Of a stretch of DNA of 64,000 nt, positions 35,585-47,690 are shown one piece after another. Source of the DNA: Urechis unicinctus. Lineage: Eukaryota > Annelida > Polychaeta > Xenopneusta > Urechidae. Numbering within the stretch: the stretch's first letter is position 1; each line of letters opens with the position of its first letter. Location: assembly GCA_034190875.2 (NCBI GenBank), contig CM067353.1, forward strand, positions 31,337,750-31,401,749. Reading direction: 5' to 3'. The position numbers were made by a program, and so were the translations under genes. Below the pieces are notes generated by a model that did no database searches, was not told where the DNA came from, and saw nothing but the letters and a program-made list of their open reading frames with translations.

Positions 35585-38063
35585 TAGCAGCAGCCTTGAC
35601 CAAATGTTTTAAGGACGATTAGTGTCAACAGGGTAGCGATTTGAGAGTGAATTAATCAAAATATATCGAAAGTGAATCGGATTGGGCCGAACATACACAA
35701 CACTTTTGAAATTAACCACTATGATGCTCCTAAAGCTTTAATAGTAACGTTGTCATGTATTTCTCCCAGATTTGACATGATTTCGAATTATGGTAAAATA
35801 TTTATCACATGACCCAAACGTAACCATGCAGCATTAGATAATATATAATAAGCTGAACAAATTTGCGATACAAGAATGAACATCTGCCTTAATGAACCGC
35901 CAGTGGAGCGCAAGTAGAAATTTCATATCATTAATTTTCTGATGCTGTTCAGTCGACTCGCCTATCAGATCGAAAACTGAAATGCACAATTCTAGGCAAA
36001 GTTATGTATGCGACTGCATTCTATAGAGACAATAGCTGACACAATGTAACCTGAGATTTACGGTAAATCGGTGAGTTGCTTGCCAAGTATCTATTAGGCA
36101 GCAGCTATTAATCATCGCGTTTTGGGAGGCAATATATATAAAAATTCCTCCGTGGACCATTTTTGCTGTGCACTGCTGAAACATTAGCATCCACGTAGTC
36201 CCATCAGGCCATGTTTGCCAAACGTGCGCACCGTGTAGAAGCGTTGTGAATGATATGTTGCAGCCTTAATAAATAATAAGACAAAGTACAGTTGGTTGAT
36301 CGATAATAGGCTCTCCTGAAATGAATACTGCCATTTGAGATGTTTTTTACTAATTATATTTGACCTACCGTAAACATCAGCAGCGCCTGCGTTTGCTGGT
36401 GTCTAATATAAAAGTAAATGGTCGTCCAAGAATATTGATTACCAATACGAATCATAGTTACGCTGATGAATGTGATGATCGTGTCTATGTGGCATTAGCA
36501 CTCACATACCGAACTCGCTTGTTCCCTCCAGTCTTCAATAATCTCTCATCACTTTAATCACTTCCTTCAGTATGATGAAACGGATTGATGCAGACTCACG
36601 CTTCCGTTCAGTGATCAGTTAGGGACGTATTATTGAGGATGATAAAAGCTGATTTAGTCTTTCGTACGTCCTTTCATATTGACATATTATGTTACGGTTG
36701 AGCCACCGCGTAGAGGACAGAACAACGGGCAAATGTATATACTCTAGCGGGATGAATAGCTGATGATGCAAAACCTGACGCACCGTTTTCTCCCATCATA
36801 AGCGCATCGTGCTTCTTTTGGCAGTGCCTGGATAACGACTGATGCGTCTGACATGATTCGATGTCGGAGTACAAATTCAGAAGCATTACACATCCTCAAG
36901 TAATTCCGAATATAGTAGAATATTATCCTTCATTCATCACATATTGCCATCATCAAATAAATTGCGAGTAGAGGGACAATGCAGAAAAACAAATGATAGT
37001 AAGTCATGATTTTATACATATTCACTATAAGCAGAGCAAAAACAGATTAGGTCCTTATAACATCAAACGTAACAGCTTCTTCAATTAGAATGGTCGTCGT
37101 GGGTCAACCATAGACCTTTCACAATGCAAACGCCAGACAGTGCTGGTTTGGAAAAACAAGTGCTATTGTGCATTGTACAGAAGCTCTACAATGCATACAC
37201 GGGAACAGGTCGGCTCGCTGATGTGCTTGTAGATTGATTCTACTGCGATGTTTACTGTCATTTGTCTCTGTGATGCTATAGTTTTTCATGACCTAAATAT
37301 CAGGGATTAATATGTATAAAATGCGAAATTTTTGACCTGTGGCAACCTATTGCAGCTTAAGCGTTTGTTAGCCGAATATTGCTGAACTTCAGTACGCTGT
37401 CCTGTAACCATGGTACTTGCAGTTAGTGTTTGTTGTTTCTTGGGTGGGGTTGGACATATCACATATGAATCCAAAATCCGGAATCTAAGAATGGAGTTTA
37501 TATGGCGCAATTGAGAATGGTGTATTGTGCTTTTTCGGCAGCTCAACTTTCTTTGAGCCGTTCTCTGCATTATTCTGAGATGCAATTATAGGTTTGATTG
37601 CTTTAAAAAAACTATTATATAACACAGGCATGGCTACATCTGTCAGTAATGCTGAAAACGATAATTGGGAAAAACTGTAGCCACGGCAGGCATAAACAGT
37701 GTCCGTGCTCACAACAATCAAATTACTATGCGACTGTGTAAAGCGACATCGCCGTACAAAAAGGGTCGTATGTCACGTGTCCATGCCGATTCACTACCGT
37801 CCCCCCCGCCAAATAGTTGCCACTGCAACCATAACACTGTTTCTGTTATTACGCCACTCTGCGGTTAGATGTTTAGTAACCATACGAATATATGTAACAG
37901 ATCATCAGTTACTCATTATATTTGATATCAAATGATGCATTCCAAACCTATCCCGCCTACCAAATGCATAACCCTAGGAAAGCAAGTAAATACATGATGA
38001 TACACAGTCGTGAAGGATGTTTCACAAATGGCATGCATCAGCAGCGACCGTCTCCCATGAGAT

Positions 38064-38129
38064 TGCTATTGTTGCATAGTCTTCCACATATCAGATCGCT
38101 ATTGTTGCATAGTCTTCCACATATCAGAT
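38064..38129. repeat. 33-bp tandem repeat, two perfect units
   Basis: Two adjacent identical 33-bp units start GCTATTGTTGCATAGTC. The unit length is a multiple of three, so the 113-codon plus frame over it (37,922-38,263) survives with an 11-residue repeat (LLLHSLPHIRS). That does not by itself make the frame a gene. Confidence 0.95.
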
Positions 38130-40924
38130 CCTTACCGCCTTACAGCTTGTTAGCCATACAGCGAAAACGTGGCTCATGCTTCTTTCACCATGCAGATGCT
38201 CAAACCAAACTATATACTAAACTGTCGCGTAATCTTTACAATATGGTTGAGACAGTAGCATGAACGAAATGGCTTGGCCGATGCAATTAAAAATCGCTGT
38301 GGTTGATCAAGTTGTTTAATATGCGGACCCACCGAATCACCCGCGCACATGGCTTATATCTGGAATCTGAAGCGTTCTTTTTCAAGCATACACGTCGAGT
38401 CTTCGGTATTTGATACTCTACTAGCACAAAGCCTTGTATTTTATGTGCATGACATGTTATATATTTCCACAAAGGTCAAGTGATGCAAGAGATTCGCAAG
38501 TTATATTAAGGAATGGGAGAAGAACTTTGGATCTCTCGGGTTCAATATTTGCTGCATTACTGGACTGATTTACAAAGATATTGAAGTGTACTAGATGGAT
38601 TCATCCAATCATCCGCCCATCAAATCAGCTGCGCACGGCCAAATGTGAGCGGCTCTACTTACAAACCCTACAAACGCAATGATTTACGAGTTTTGGACTA
38701 GTGTTAAACATAGATATTGATAAGGCCCTTTTATCTAGGGACACATTAATTACGTTTCATAACCGTTCACTGACGTCGACTTTTACCACAACTGGGATCG
38801 GTTGTGCTATCCGAGCATGTTGTTTTGCTATGATCTGCTTAGGCCACAAGGGGTTGATATCTACATCTCTCACATAGCATCGGTTCTATAGAATATAATA
38901 ATGAAACAAGGCAGCCCAAGGGGATATATGACCACACAAATTGTGTATTCTGTCATGCAAATTCAAGGCAATGGAAGCTGCCATCCAATCAATTATTATG
39001 CTAAAGCGAATGTGCTCCCCTCTCATCCCTGCCCCTTATGGTACTGATTTATTTGTGAAAGGTGACAATACAACACGAGTTCAAAATGACATGAATTCCA
39101 GGCAGTACCTCCATGTACCAATAAGCCGACGAGATTGTTAGATGCACTTCATCCTTGTTTCATCTTCAATATCCGCCTTATTCAAATATAGTCTCTATTG
39201 ACCACTATTTCACTATTTGGATTATGCTGGACCTCACCGTGCTCCAAGCTTATATTACTCGATTACATTGGCCATCTACTAGCTAGTTGGGAGGCATTAG
39301 CTAATGCATTGTGGGATATTTGTATGTACGGATATCACATAAGGTAACATATCACCAATTAATTTAGTTTAACGCAATATACAATACCAATTTAAAGAGA
39401 GTCCCATAGACACAATCCTTCAGCTAATTGACAGTAAAAAAAAGCGTAGGTAAGTAAATAAACATGTCTGCTTTACTAAGGCTCGATCAATTTATATATC
39501 GGTCTTTTGTAGCAAAGATAAGCACGAAAAAAAAAATATAAACAACAACATTTTACTACTACTCTACTCGCTTCTGCAATTCGACCTGCGATTCTTTTTT
39601 GTTATAAACTCTACAATCATACTGTGTGCAAGAGTTAAGCTCACAAAATGACATATTTAGCATTATCTATTTTGATGGAATATCAAAACAAATCATTAAC
39701 GGGGGGCTTATCAACTACAACAATCCCGAAAATATTCTACGTTCTAGTACACATTACAAAATTTGCATGTTTTGATGAATGTTTCAAGAATCTTTGATGC
39801 ATATATAGCTCGGGACAGTAAGCAGTAATGCATTAGTTAAAACGAATAATTATGCAACTTGGTTTTTAGGCATGCTATGTACGCGCTATATGTGCAGAAG
39901 TGTTCACATATCGTCTCACTTTTCTATTCCTCAATGTAGACTTACCCGTAATTAGTGTCATCACATATATCTTGACGTAATCAAGAAGGGTAATCATGCT
40001 GTAGATTATGTTACTTTGTATTCGCTCATATGTACGACACACCGCATGATGTGTGTGTGACTGTTACTGTTGTCCGTATGAGTGATGTCGGTTCGGGTTT
40101 ATAAGTGCTAATAAAGATATCTGTCACTTTGGCACTTCAGGCGCCAGGCTCTTGGTATCAGTAAGGAGAGTATTTGTGTTAAGAACTGGATCACCATCTT
40201 AGCAGCTTGATGATGGGTTGATATATCAAATACTAACATGCAGGTCCTTGATACTCAAGAACTGAACAAGTGGCAGTGTTTGACTCAGTGTTGCTACAGT
40301 TATATTTACTATTGCTACAATAACAGCATATATAAGTAATGAACATAAAATGTAAGGATAATGGAAGAATCAAAGATCCATCTGTGAATGACAATTATAT
40401 TAGTATTACAGCACTGCACACAGAAAACAAACTTATGCCAGTCGATTAAGATTTGGACATCAGTCAGCGCAAATCTACACGTACAATGGCCTTACCAAGG
40501 CATAGGTTAAATAGTTCTATACAAATAGACATTAAGAGAAAATGCATATACAGAGAACTTGACCACTAAGAAAGGTAATATTCTGCCCAAACTTACAAAT
40601 CTTAACAAATGTTCAATGTAAATAAACGCCACCTAATAATGTTTAAAGCTATGCTGCGATTTAATTTACTAATAGCTTATTGTTTTAGACTGTCCACCAT
40701 CGGAATAGAAAGTATACAGTGTAATCCATCAATAGGTCAAAGTGGTGACCTAGGAGAGTCGGCAGATAACCATTATTTTTAGTCTGGGTATTTTGGCTAA
40801 ATTCATGGCAGCTCATCTTTTTGTGCACATTTTGTTACATTCCTATACAAGTAGAAGTCAATGGCGGAAGTAAATTGATGGCAAGTGCCTGCATTGATAT
40901 CTTCAATTTGTTTTTTATCAAGAC

Positions 40925-41838
40925 GTGCCATATTACCAGTAGCAATTTCAGGAACAGAAATTCAAACGAGTTGTTCTGAATGATTTAAGAACCTTTTTAT
41001 AGAACCGCTCACAGCTTTTGGTGAATACATTTCCCAGTCTATTACAATATCGCCAATGCACCACCGCACTAGGCAAAACTATCATCGATCCCCGAATGAT
41101 AAATAGCGTACACGTATTTGTATCACTAAGACCAGCAACGAAAACCCGACGGTTCGGATTCAGGCAGATGGATTCGGCGGGCTTGGTGAAAGCAAGCTTC
41201 TATTTTATCCGTATAGCGAATGCGTTGGTTTCATGTTGGTCAATTGCATACCTGATCACTAACCGTGCGCGATTAATGACAAAGCCCCGTATTGTTGGTT
41301 AGCATATTGATTGTTTGACTTAATAACACACCGCGGTTCAACCAGTAATGTCAATACGATATGGTACTCAGGTATGGGCAGTATACGTGATGTTTTTCTA
41401 AGTGAGAATATTCATCCGAAGGTGTAATGTTTTTGATCTCTATCTTTTAATTTCAAACGGAGTAAAAATCATCGACTTTATTGACAAAGCTCTTCCGTAT
41501 AACTTATGTTGTACCAACAGTCACTTTCAAGCTGATTATGCTAAAATTGCCAAAACATATTGCAGCGATAAAAAGCTAATTGTGTTGAAAATACCGTCAA
41601 AATACCTGCTGGCAAATAACAATTATTTGATGTCTGCTTATAGCTGTTAGCCCTTGTATGAGTTGTGCTACAGCTAGCTTTTCCAGTGGTTCAATTGTTC
41701 GTTTTAGATTGGACCACTCTGATGAAGGTAAACGCACAAAGGATAAATATAAACGCCGCCCGTGCGAAGCTGTTGACAGGTCAAAAAGCACCTGCAACTT
41801 GCCAGGTGTAACCATTAGACCACCCATGCCAGCATGTA
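40925..41838. other. ~0.9 kb B-only insertion
   Basis: Copy A passes directly from a TTTTTTAT-like stretch (5,350) to ACCGATAGGTAACTGAC (5,362). Copy B has about 0.9 kb between the same points. Inside are three consecutive plus frames (41,018-41,302 from a GTG, 41,402-41,650 and 41,658-41,855) and an 89-codon minus frame (41,597-41,866). They are unusually close-packed for this window but have no recognisable motif. I could not identify inverted ends or a target duplication. Confidence 0.6.
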
Positions 41839-42097
41839 TTTTAAGAAAACGATAGGCAACTGACAATATCAGTTGGTTATGCTTGTGATGGATCCGTATG
41901 CGTTTGGGTTATGATATATGCATAAGTGTTCGGGAGTACCTACATCTTACAAACTACTGAGCAGTATCCTGGTGTTCATTATTAACTGCATACAATGCAT
42001 CTGCTCCTCAACCACACCTACATAACATGGACACAATCAACAAGGATTTGTCTCATGGAACATTCGAATGCCGATAATTGCGCCGATTTCTGTTCTC

Positions 42098-42247
42098 TAT
42101 CAGTGTATTTTTGCCACAGCATGCCAAAATATAGGCAGTTCATACACGACTGGCGGTATCTGTGGTTACCTACGTACATAGCCGCATAGCGATAAACCAT
42201 ACCGATCAACAAAGACCAGAACAAAGACCCTTCCGTCAGGTGGTATT
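42098..42247. other. ~150 bp B-only insertion
   Basis: Copy A reads TGTTCTCTCTCATAGCATACTTG (5,614-5,636) without interruption. In B, about 150 bp intervene after TGTTCTCTATCAGTG before GCATAATTGTATGG. There is no clear inverted repeat. It has the size of a small non-autonomous element or of a deletion in A. Confidence 0.5.
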
Positions 42248-44289
42248 CTCTTAGCGAGCATAATTGTATGGGTAAAGCTGCTTCTTAGCCCATAACACAT
42301 GGTGCTATTCAGGTTGACTATCTAATATACTTACCACGTCAAATGGCGCACTTACTGACAGACATCCTCGGGAGCAATCTCAGTCCACTCGATTAATCTG
42401 TTGTTAATGTTTCTACACGAAATAGTGCATGATTCAGTGTCTTATTGTAGAACACAGCCCAGCGCATTAGCACATCTCTCTCCGCTCCAAAAATCCCAGC
42501 TGACAACGCAACACAGCTGCTTCTATTTGGAGGAATAAGTGAGGACTGCGGAAATCATTCATTATGTTCCGACAAAAGACTTACAGTAACAGTCACAATA
42601 AATATCTCTTTATGAGCGCTCCGTAGCCTATATGCCCCCTGCATTCAAAAAAGTGCCTTGACGCATCTAATAACGACGATTTCACTCCTATAGAAAGCTG
42701 CCTTTGTATCAAATTAATTGTGTAGCTAATGACAAAACAGTCTGCAAAAAGGTATGATGCATCGGTTAGGGTAATGCAGAATATATATGGCGCTGCTTCT
42801 AGTTGCAAAGGTCCGACAACAGTGGACGTGGTTCTAGTATATGCGTCTTGCTCACCTGTCGTTATGGTCAATTATTCAATTCGTGTGTCTATTGGAAACT
42901 CTTGTTTGTCACCAATAGGATTGGTTAAATGTCACGGCTTGATACACCCTCAACAATGTTGGTATAATTGCATAATACATTTGCATCCAGTTTAGGCGTG
43001 CTTTCTAAGCTAATTGTTTTCTTGCTGCTATGGAGCCCATTTTATTGTGGTTCTTGTTAGTTAAGTTTAATCATCCAGCGTAATGTATGCTGGTTATGTA
43101 AGTGTTAGTCCAGATATAACCGTATCGATAAGACACCTATACTCAATACAGATGCTTATTCTACACTAAGTATCAGAAAGGAGACCACCGCAATGCGCAT
43201 CATATTGCAGAGGTACGTTTTACGGCATACCTTATTATCTGCGACGCATCACAAATATCTGCGTTTACTTGTATCTTCTATACTGCATACTTTTTAAGCA
43301 CACCAGGGGTGCCAAACCACGCGCGTTCTTTTATCTAATTTGTGTGGTACGCTATATCTCACGTTGTGTTGACATTTGGTTTTCTCGTTTGCGGTAAGAT
43401 AAAAGATAATTTCCCAGTTAAAGAGAGCACGATAGGTACGTTGAAAGGTTGTTATTGCAAATTTCATGCTCGGCTCAGATACTCCTGATCCTCTCTTTTT
43501 ACAAATTATCTTTCTAGCCTACCACCACGTCGGCAGCATTTGAACGAACTTATTCGCTATAAGAAATATAAATTGCCTGCCCTTTTATTGTGCAAACTCC
43601 TTTGTGTAAGTTACATCCGGCATGTGATTCGGGTTTTGTTCCATATAAATTATTACATCTAGCACATTAACGACTACAAGGTTTTCCTCACTGTATCAGG
43701 AGTATTGCAAAACATAACACCATTTCTGGTCGGGATTTACAATAATGAGTGTTTCCGAATAGCTACCTTTGCCAGTTTTATATCGCCTCGCTAAATAACA
43801 GAAACCAGTGGCTTCAGTGATGCAATAACAGCGATATACAATACCTTTTACGACAAAGTTTTATAAGTGGCACACGTTTGATTACAACGAATATAATATG
43901 TCTAGTAAAAATTATATTTAAGAAATCAACCTATAAAGGGAGGCTCTAATGTTCTGCGGTACTAATTGAAAACATCTAAAACATTGCACCTATTTAAAGG
44001 CAACACCGCCGTATTATTAATTACCAATCACACTTGTGTTACCTAACGAGTAATTAGTTATTGATTATATTCGTATAAAGCGTAGCATTTAATTGCTAAA
44101 TAACCCATTTGATGCCAAGATGGAAACCAAGGGGACACAATAGTTTTGATCATTTAAAGATTCTCCAATTCAATCTTACATTCCTGTATCAATATTCAAT
44201 TACCCTGCAATTATTATCTATCCTAATATGGAGTCATATTTATTTTGTAGGAGAACATTGTTTTAATTCGAGAATAATCTGCACTGGAT

Positions 44290-44490
44290 GATTTTTAAAA
44301 CATATCCACATGTTTTTATGCTTTATGATTAGGTAGTGAGAAACATATATCGCTTTTTGTACCCCAAATAGTGCAAATACAGTGATCTAGACTTGGAGCA
44401 CCGACAGTTTAGCCCTTTCGTTTCATTTGCTCAATCAATCAACGTTAGTGGCTTTGAAAATGGATCGCACTATATATCTCTATGACAACC
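44290..44490. other. ~200 bp B-only insertion
   Basis: Copy A runs from TTCGAGAGTAATATGCAATGG into AAAACCACTTTGGCGACACC (7,640-7,690). Copy B carries about 200 bp between CTGCACTGGA and ACAACCACGTTGACGACACC. There is no coding frame and no recognised ends. Confidence 0.55.
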
Positions 44491-45689
44491 ACGTTGACGA
44501 CACCCTTTTTCTGTTTAGTGTCAGTTTGATTATAGACATCATATCATGATTAGTTCAATGGCTGGGCCAACAACAAAGACCAGCACTGCGTTTGTACCTG
44601 CCTGCCTACACGCTGTTTTATTGCCTCGCGATCGAGAAGAAGCATCCATAGCAGCTGTAAGTTGGTGACATCGTTGGCAGTATTATACCAGTACCAACTA
44701 CCTGCCCGATGGGCTCATTTAATTTATCGTCGTTATCGATGGTTTTCGAAGAGCATAACTTTTTCCTACAACGGACTAGTCAGTGGTGCAGATGGTCGAT
44801 ACAGATAACAGTATGACGTGCTTTGACTATATCGGCAATAATCTAGATGTACGCCTCCAACCAAGATATTGCATGATCACACCAACCACGAAACAGATTC
44901 GATCCTTATGCACCTGATCATTGTCTCATTTGTGATTGCTTAGTGAGTGTCGTATAGAACACGATATGCAATATATATGTTATGCAGTGTGCACAACACT
45001 CCCAATGGGCCTCGTAGTATATAGGTGGTCCATATCTCATATCAATGAACCTCCTGCATCAATAATAAGATATTACTTTCACCTACATTGAAGTAACAAC
45101 CGCCTGGACGAATGATCCTCGTATTTGATGGTATGGATATGATATGACGGCAAATTTGATTGAAATGCACCATATGTTCCATGATTGATGTTAACTGCTA
45201 TTTTGAGGACATTCAGAAAGCCTCTAACAAAGCAGGTAGTTTTATTTGCCAAACCACAAGTCAGTCTGACAGCCGTGTACAGTGTCTGGATAGGGGTTTG
45301 CAGGGGATTATTTCCTACTAATTTGATAATCAAAAGACCCATGACCTTGGCTACATCAGCAAGCTGAGGATCGTTTTGCTGCGCTATATTGCTTTGGCCA
45401 TCTATTAAGGTGCTCTGAAGTGGGTAATTGAGGTAGCGTTTTGCTGAGGAAGACGGCGTTGCTCGTAATGCGGTACAACGCACATGGCATTAACATAGGA
45501 CCTTTGGCGGTATTCCGTTTATCATGCTTGTTGTACGAGTCCAATTCCATTCTTCTCCTCTGTGACATGAAACTCCTCTTTTCTGACGATGCTAAAAATA
45601 AATTCGTAGAGACAACGAACAAGTGTGTTCCCGCATCAGTGTCAGAAGCGAAATATCTGTCCATACAGATATTGACCCGAAAATTAATA

Positions 45690-46735
45690 TATCAGGTACT
45701 CAATTGCAAATAGATGTCACCGAACGATACTCTTGTCGTGTCACACACAGGCTTGTTGGATGAGGATGTTTACGGGGACAGGATAAGACAAGCAGACAAA
45801 TGTGAGGTATATAAACATCTATCGAACGACTTTGCACCTTTTGTAAATATGTGAGAGAATGTGAAATATCACTATGTGGCAAGAGCATGGGAAGGATATT
45901 GATAAATACATTGGAGCTTAATCTTGTTATATAAAAGCGAGTTTGCGCTAAATAATGCATTTGCAGCAGCATCCTCTTTTTGCAGTAAAATATTGGTTTA
46001 TATGTTTGTTCAAAGTCGTGGCTCTGACTCCAGAAAATGCGCTAAAAGTATTTAAAAAGGTATATTTATATATACAAATATGTATATCCGATAGTTGGGT
46101 TTAGGCGGCTATGCCAATGCAGGTTTAAGAAAGCTACATCTTCACCGTTCGTGATATGCTGCCATATCCGGGGCATTGATTCCTTTTTTATGTAGAAGGA
46201 ATGAGATCTGGACCCCGCAATAATTGTCGATCTTGATTCAAAGGAAACAAACAAGATTGTTGGGTCGAACGAGACTTCGCCGACAAATTGTCATGTGATA
46301 TGCATTGAGTTTAAAAATGGCATGTCTTGGGAAGGACATTGTCTTGTCTGATGGTTCCTTCATAAGCTAAGGTGTTAAGTTAAATATGTCGTCTGTAACA
46401 GAGTGAGCTCGTAACAGTACCTGCTCACAATCTATGTGTTGCTTTCAAAACTAGAACAAGATAATAAACAATGGTTCATTCGTTTAATCTCATATTAGTT
46501 GACAGCCTTGCTTATGCACGAGCGATACAAATGATAGTGGAATAAACAAGTTTCTTACACCTTCTGCTAGAGCAAGTAATGCAAGCCAATAGGAGTTAGC
46601 CATTTTATAGCATCAGCTTTTTGCAAGGTCAGCAAACTACGCTGCTCAGCTATATAAATCCTGATCATGCACGTAGATTACGAGGAGCGGACGGGAAAAG
46701 AGGGTCGATCGGTAGAGGATGGAGGAGAATAAATG
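45690..46735. other. ~1 kb in copy B opposite the TA microsatellite of copy A
   Basis: Up to the TATTGACCCGA motif (B about 45,670; A about 8,852) the copies agree. They agree again at the AGCCAGATCATGTT-type unit (B about 46,750; A 9,060). In between B has about 1 kb of ordinary AT-rich sequence and A has only the TA tract. The 90- and 62-codon minus frames in B have no recognisable motif. Confidence 0.6.
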
Positions 46736-47490
46736 GTTCCTTATACATGGCTAGATTATGTTGGATATGGCATATGGTGCAGACATAGTTTTCTTCCATT
46801 AGTGTCACTACTTTGCAACACTAACACGCTGTCGGAGATATTTTAACACAAAGTCATAAGTTGACAGGTTAGACCAACAATTGGATTGTTGTATATTGCC
46901 AAAGAAATGTATATTGGTTGACAACATTATCTACGCCAGATCAATGATAACAGTACGCGTTAGCAAGCAGAGCTTTATTGACCGCGTTCACTGTGTCAAA
47001 GCATAAGCCAATGAAACAAAACGATAAACTGCCTAACAGGCTTGCAATGTTGCCGCTGAACGCATTATGTGGGGCATTCAAATTCTTTTTGCAAAATTGA
47101 TGTGAAGGTTTGGCAATCAGAAAGTTCATCTTTTTTGTAAGAATGACTGCTTGCACATGATAAAACGTTTTTATTTGGTTTGAATGTAACACATTGTGAA
47201 CAATAACGACCAGAACACAGAAAAAATTACATACATATGTCAGCTACTAGCACATAAAAGTATCAAATAGTTCATATTGAAAATCGCTTTAGTGTTAGAG
47301 CCTGAATGCAAATTGCCATATTCCCGCTATCAGCGAATATTTATTGTAGAAAAAAACATTATGGGCTGGTAGATGCCGCAGCATATTTCTGAAGAGAGTA
47401 TTATAGCGTTCTTGAAACGAACAAATATAAACACTGTTTGCAAGGGTACCTTTTGTAGCGATGTAGAATTATTGCTTGTGGTTTTCTCCA

Positions 47491-47690
47491 ATAACATGGC
47501 ACCGACTGACACCGGCAGGATACTACATGGCAGGGGTAGCATAACATGGCACCGACTGACACCGGCAGGATTCGGGATGGCACGGGTAACATGACATTAC
47601 ACCGACTGACACCTGCAGGATTCGGCATGGCACGGGTAACATGACATGACACCGACTGACACCTGCAGGATATTACATGTCATGGGTAAC
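47491..47690. repeat. 50-bp minisatellite, four units (copy B)
   Basis: Four units start at 47,491, 47,541, 47,591 and 47,641. Each contains ACCGACTGACACCKGCAGGA, with a period of exactly 50 bp. Overlapping frames with repeated PVSVGAML-like text are a by-product. Copy A has two units (10,208-10,305). Confidence 0.95.

Larger units (their letters stand above)
33861..40500. other. Unique spacer between duplication copies A and B
   Basis: About 6.6 kb without a counterpart in either copy that I could trace. It contains a diverged 86-bp-period duplication (34.15 kb), a strong foldback (34.95 kb), a multi-frame open patch (35.13-35.58 kb) and a 33-bp tandem repeat (38.06 kb). No gene is supported. 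Between 38.5 and 40.5 kb I see nothing but AT-rich sequence with short poly-A runs (for example 39,527-39,535). Confidence 0.5.

Noticed and set aside
37922-38263. 113-codon plus frame containing an 11-residue repeat
   Set aside because: The repeat is a recent 33-bp DNA duplication. There is no family resemblance, and the rest of the frame looks random.
47330-47652. Overlapping frames with repeated PVSVGAML-like text
   Set aside because: By-products of the 50-bp minisatellite, open on both strands.
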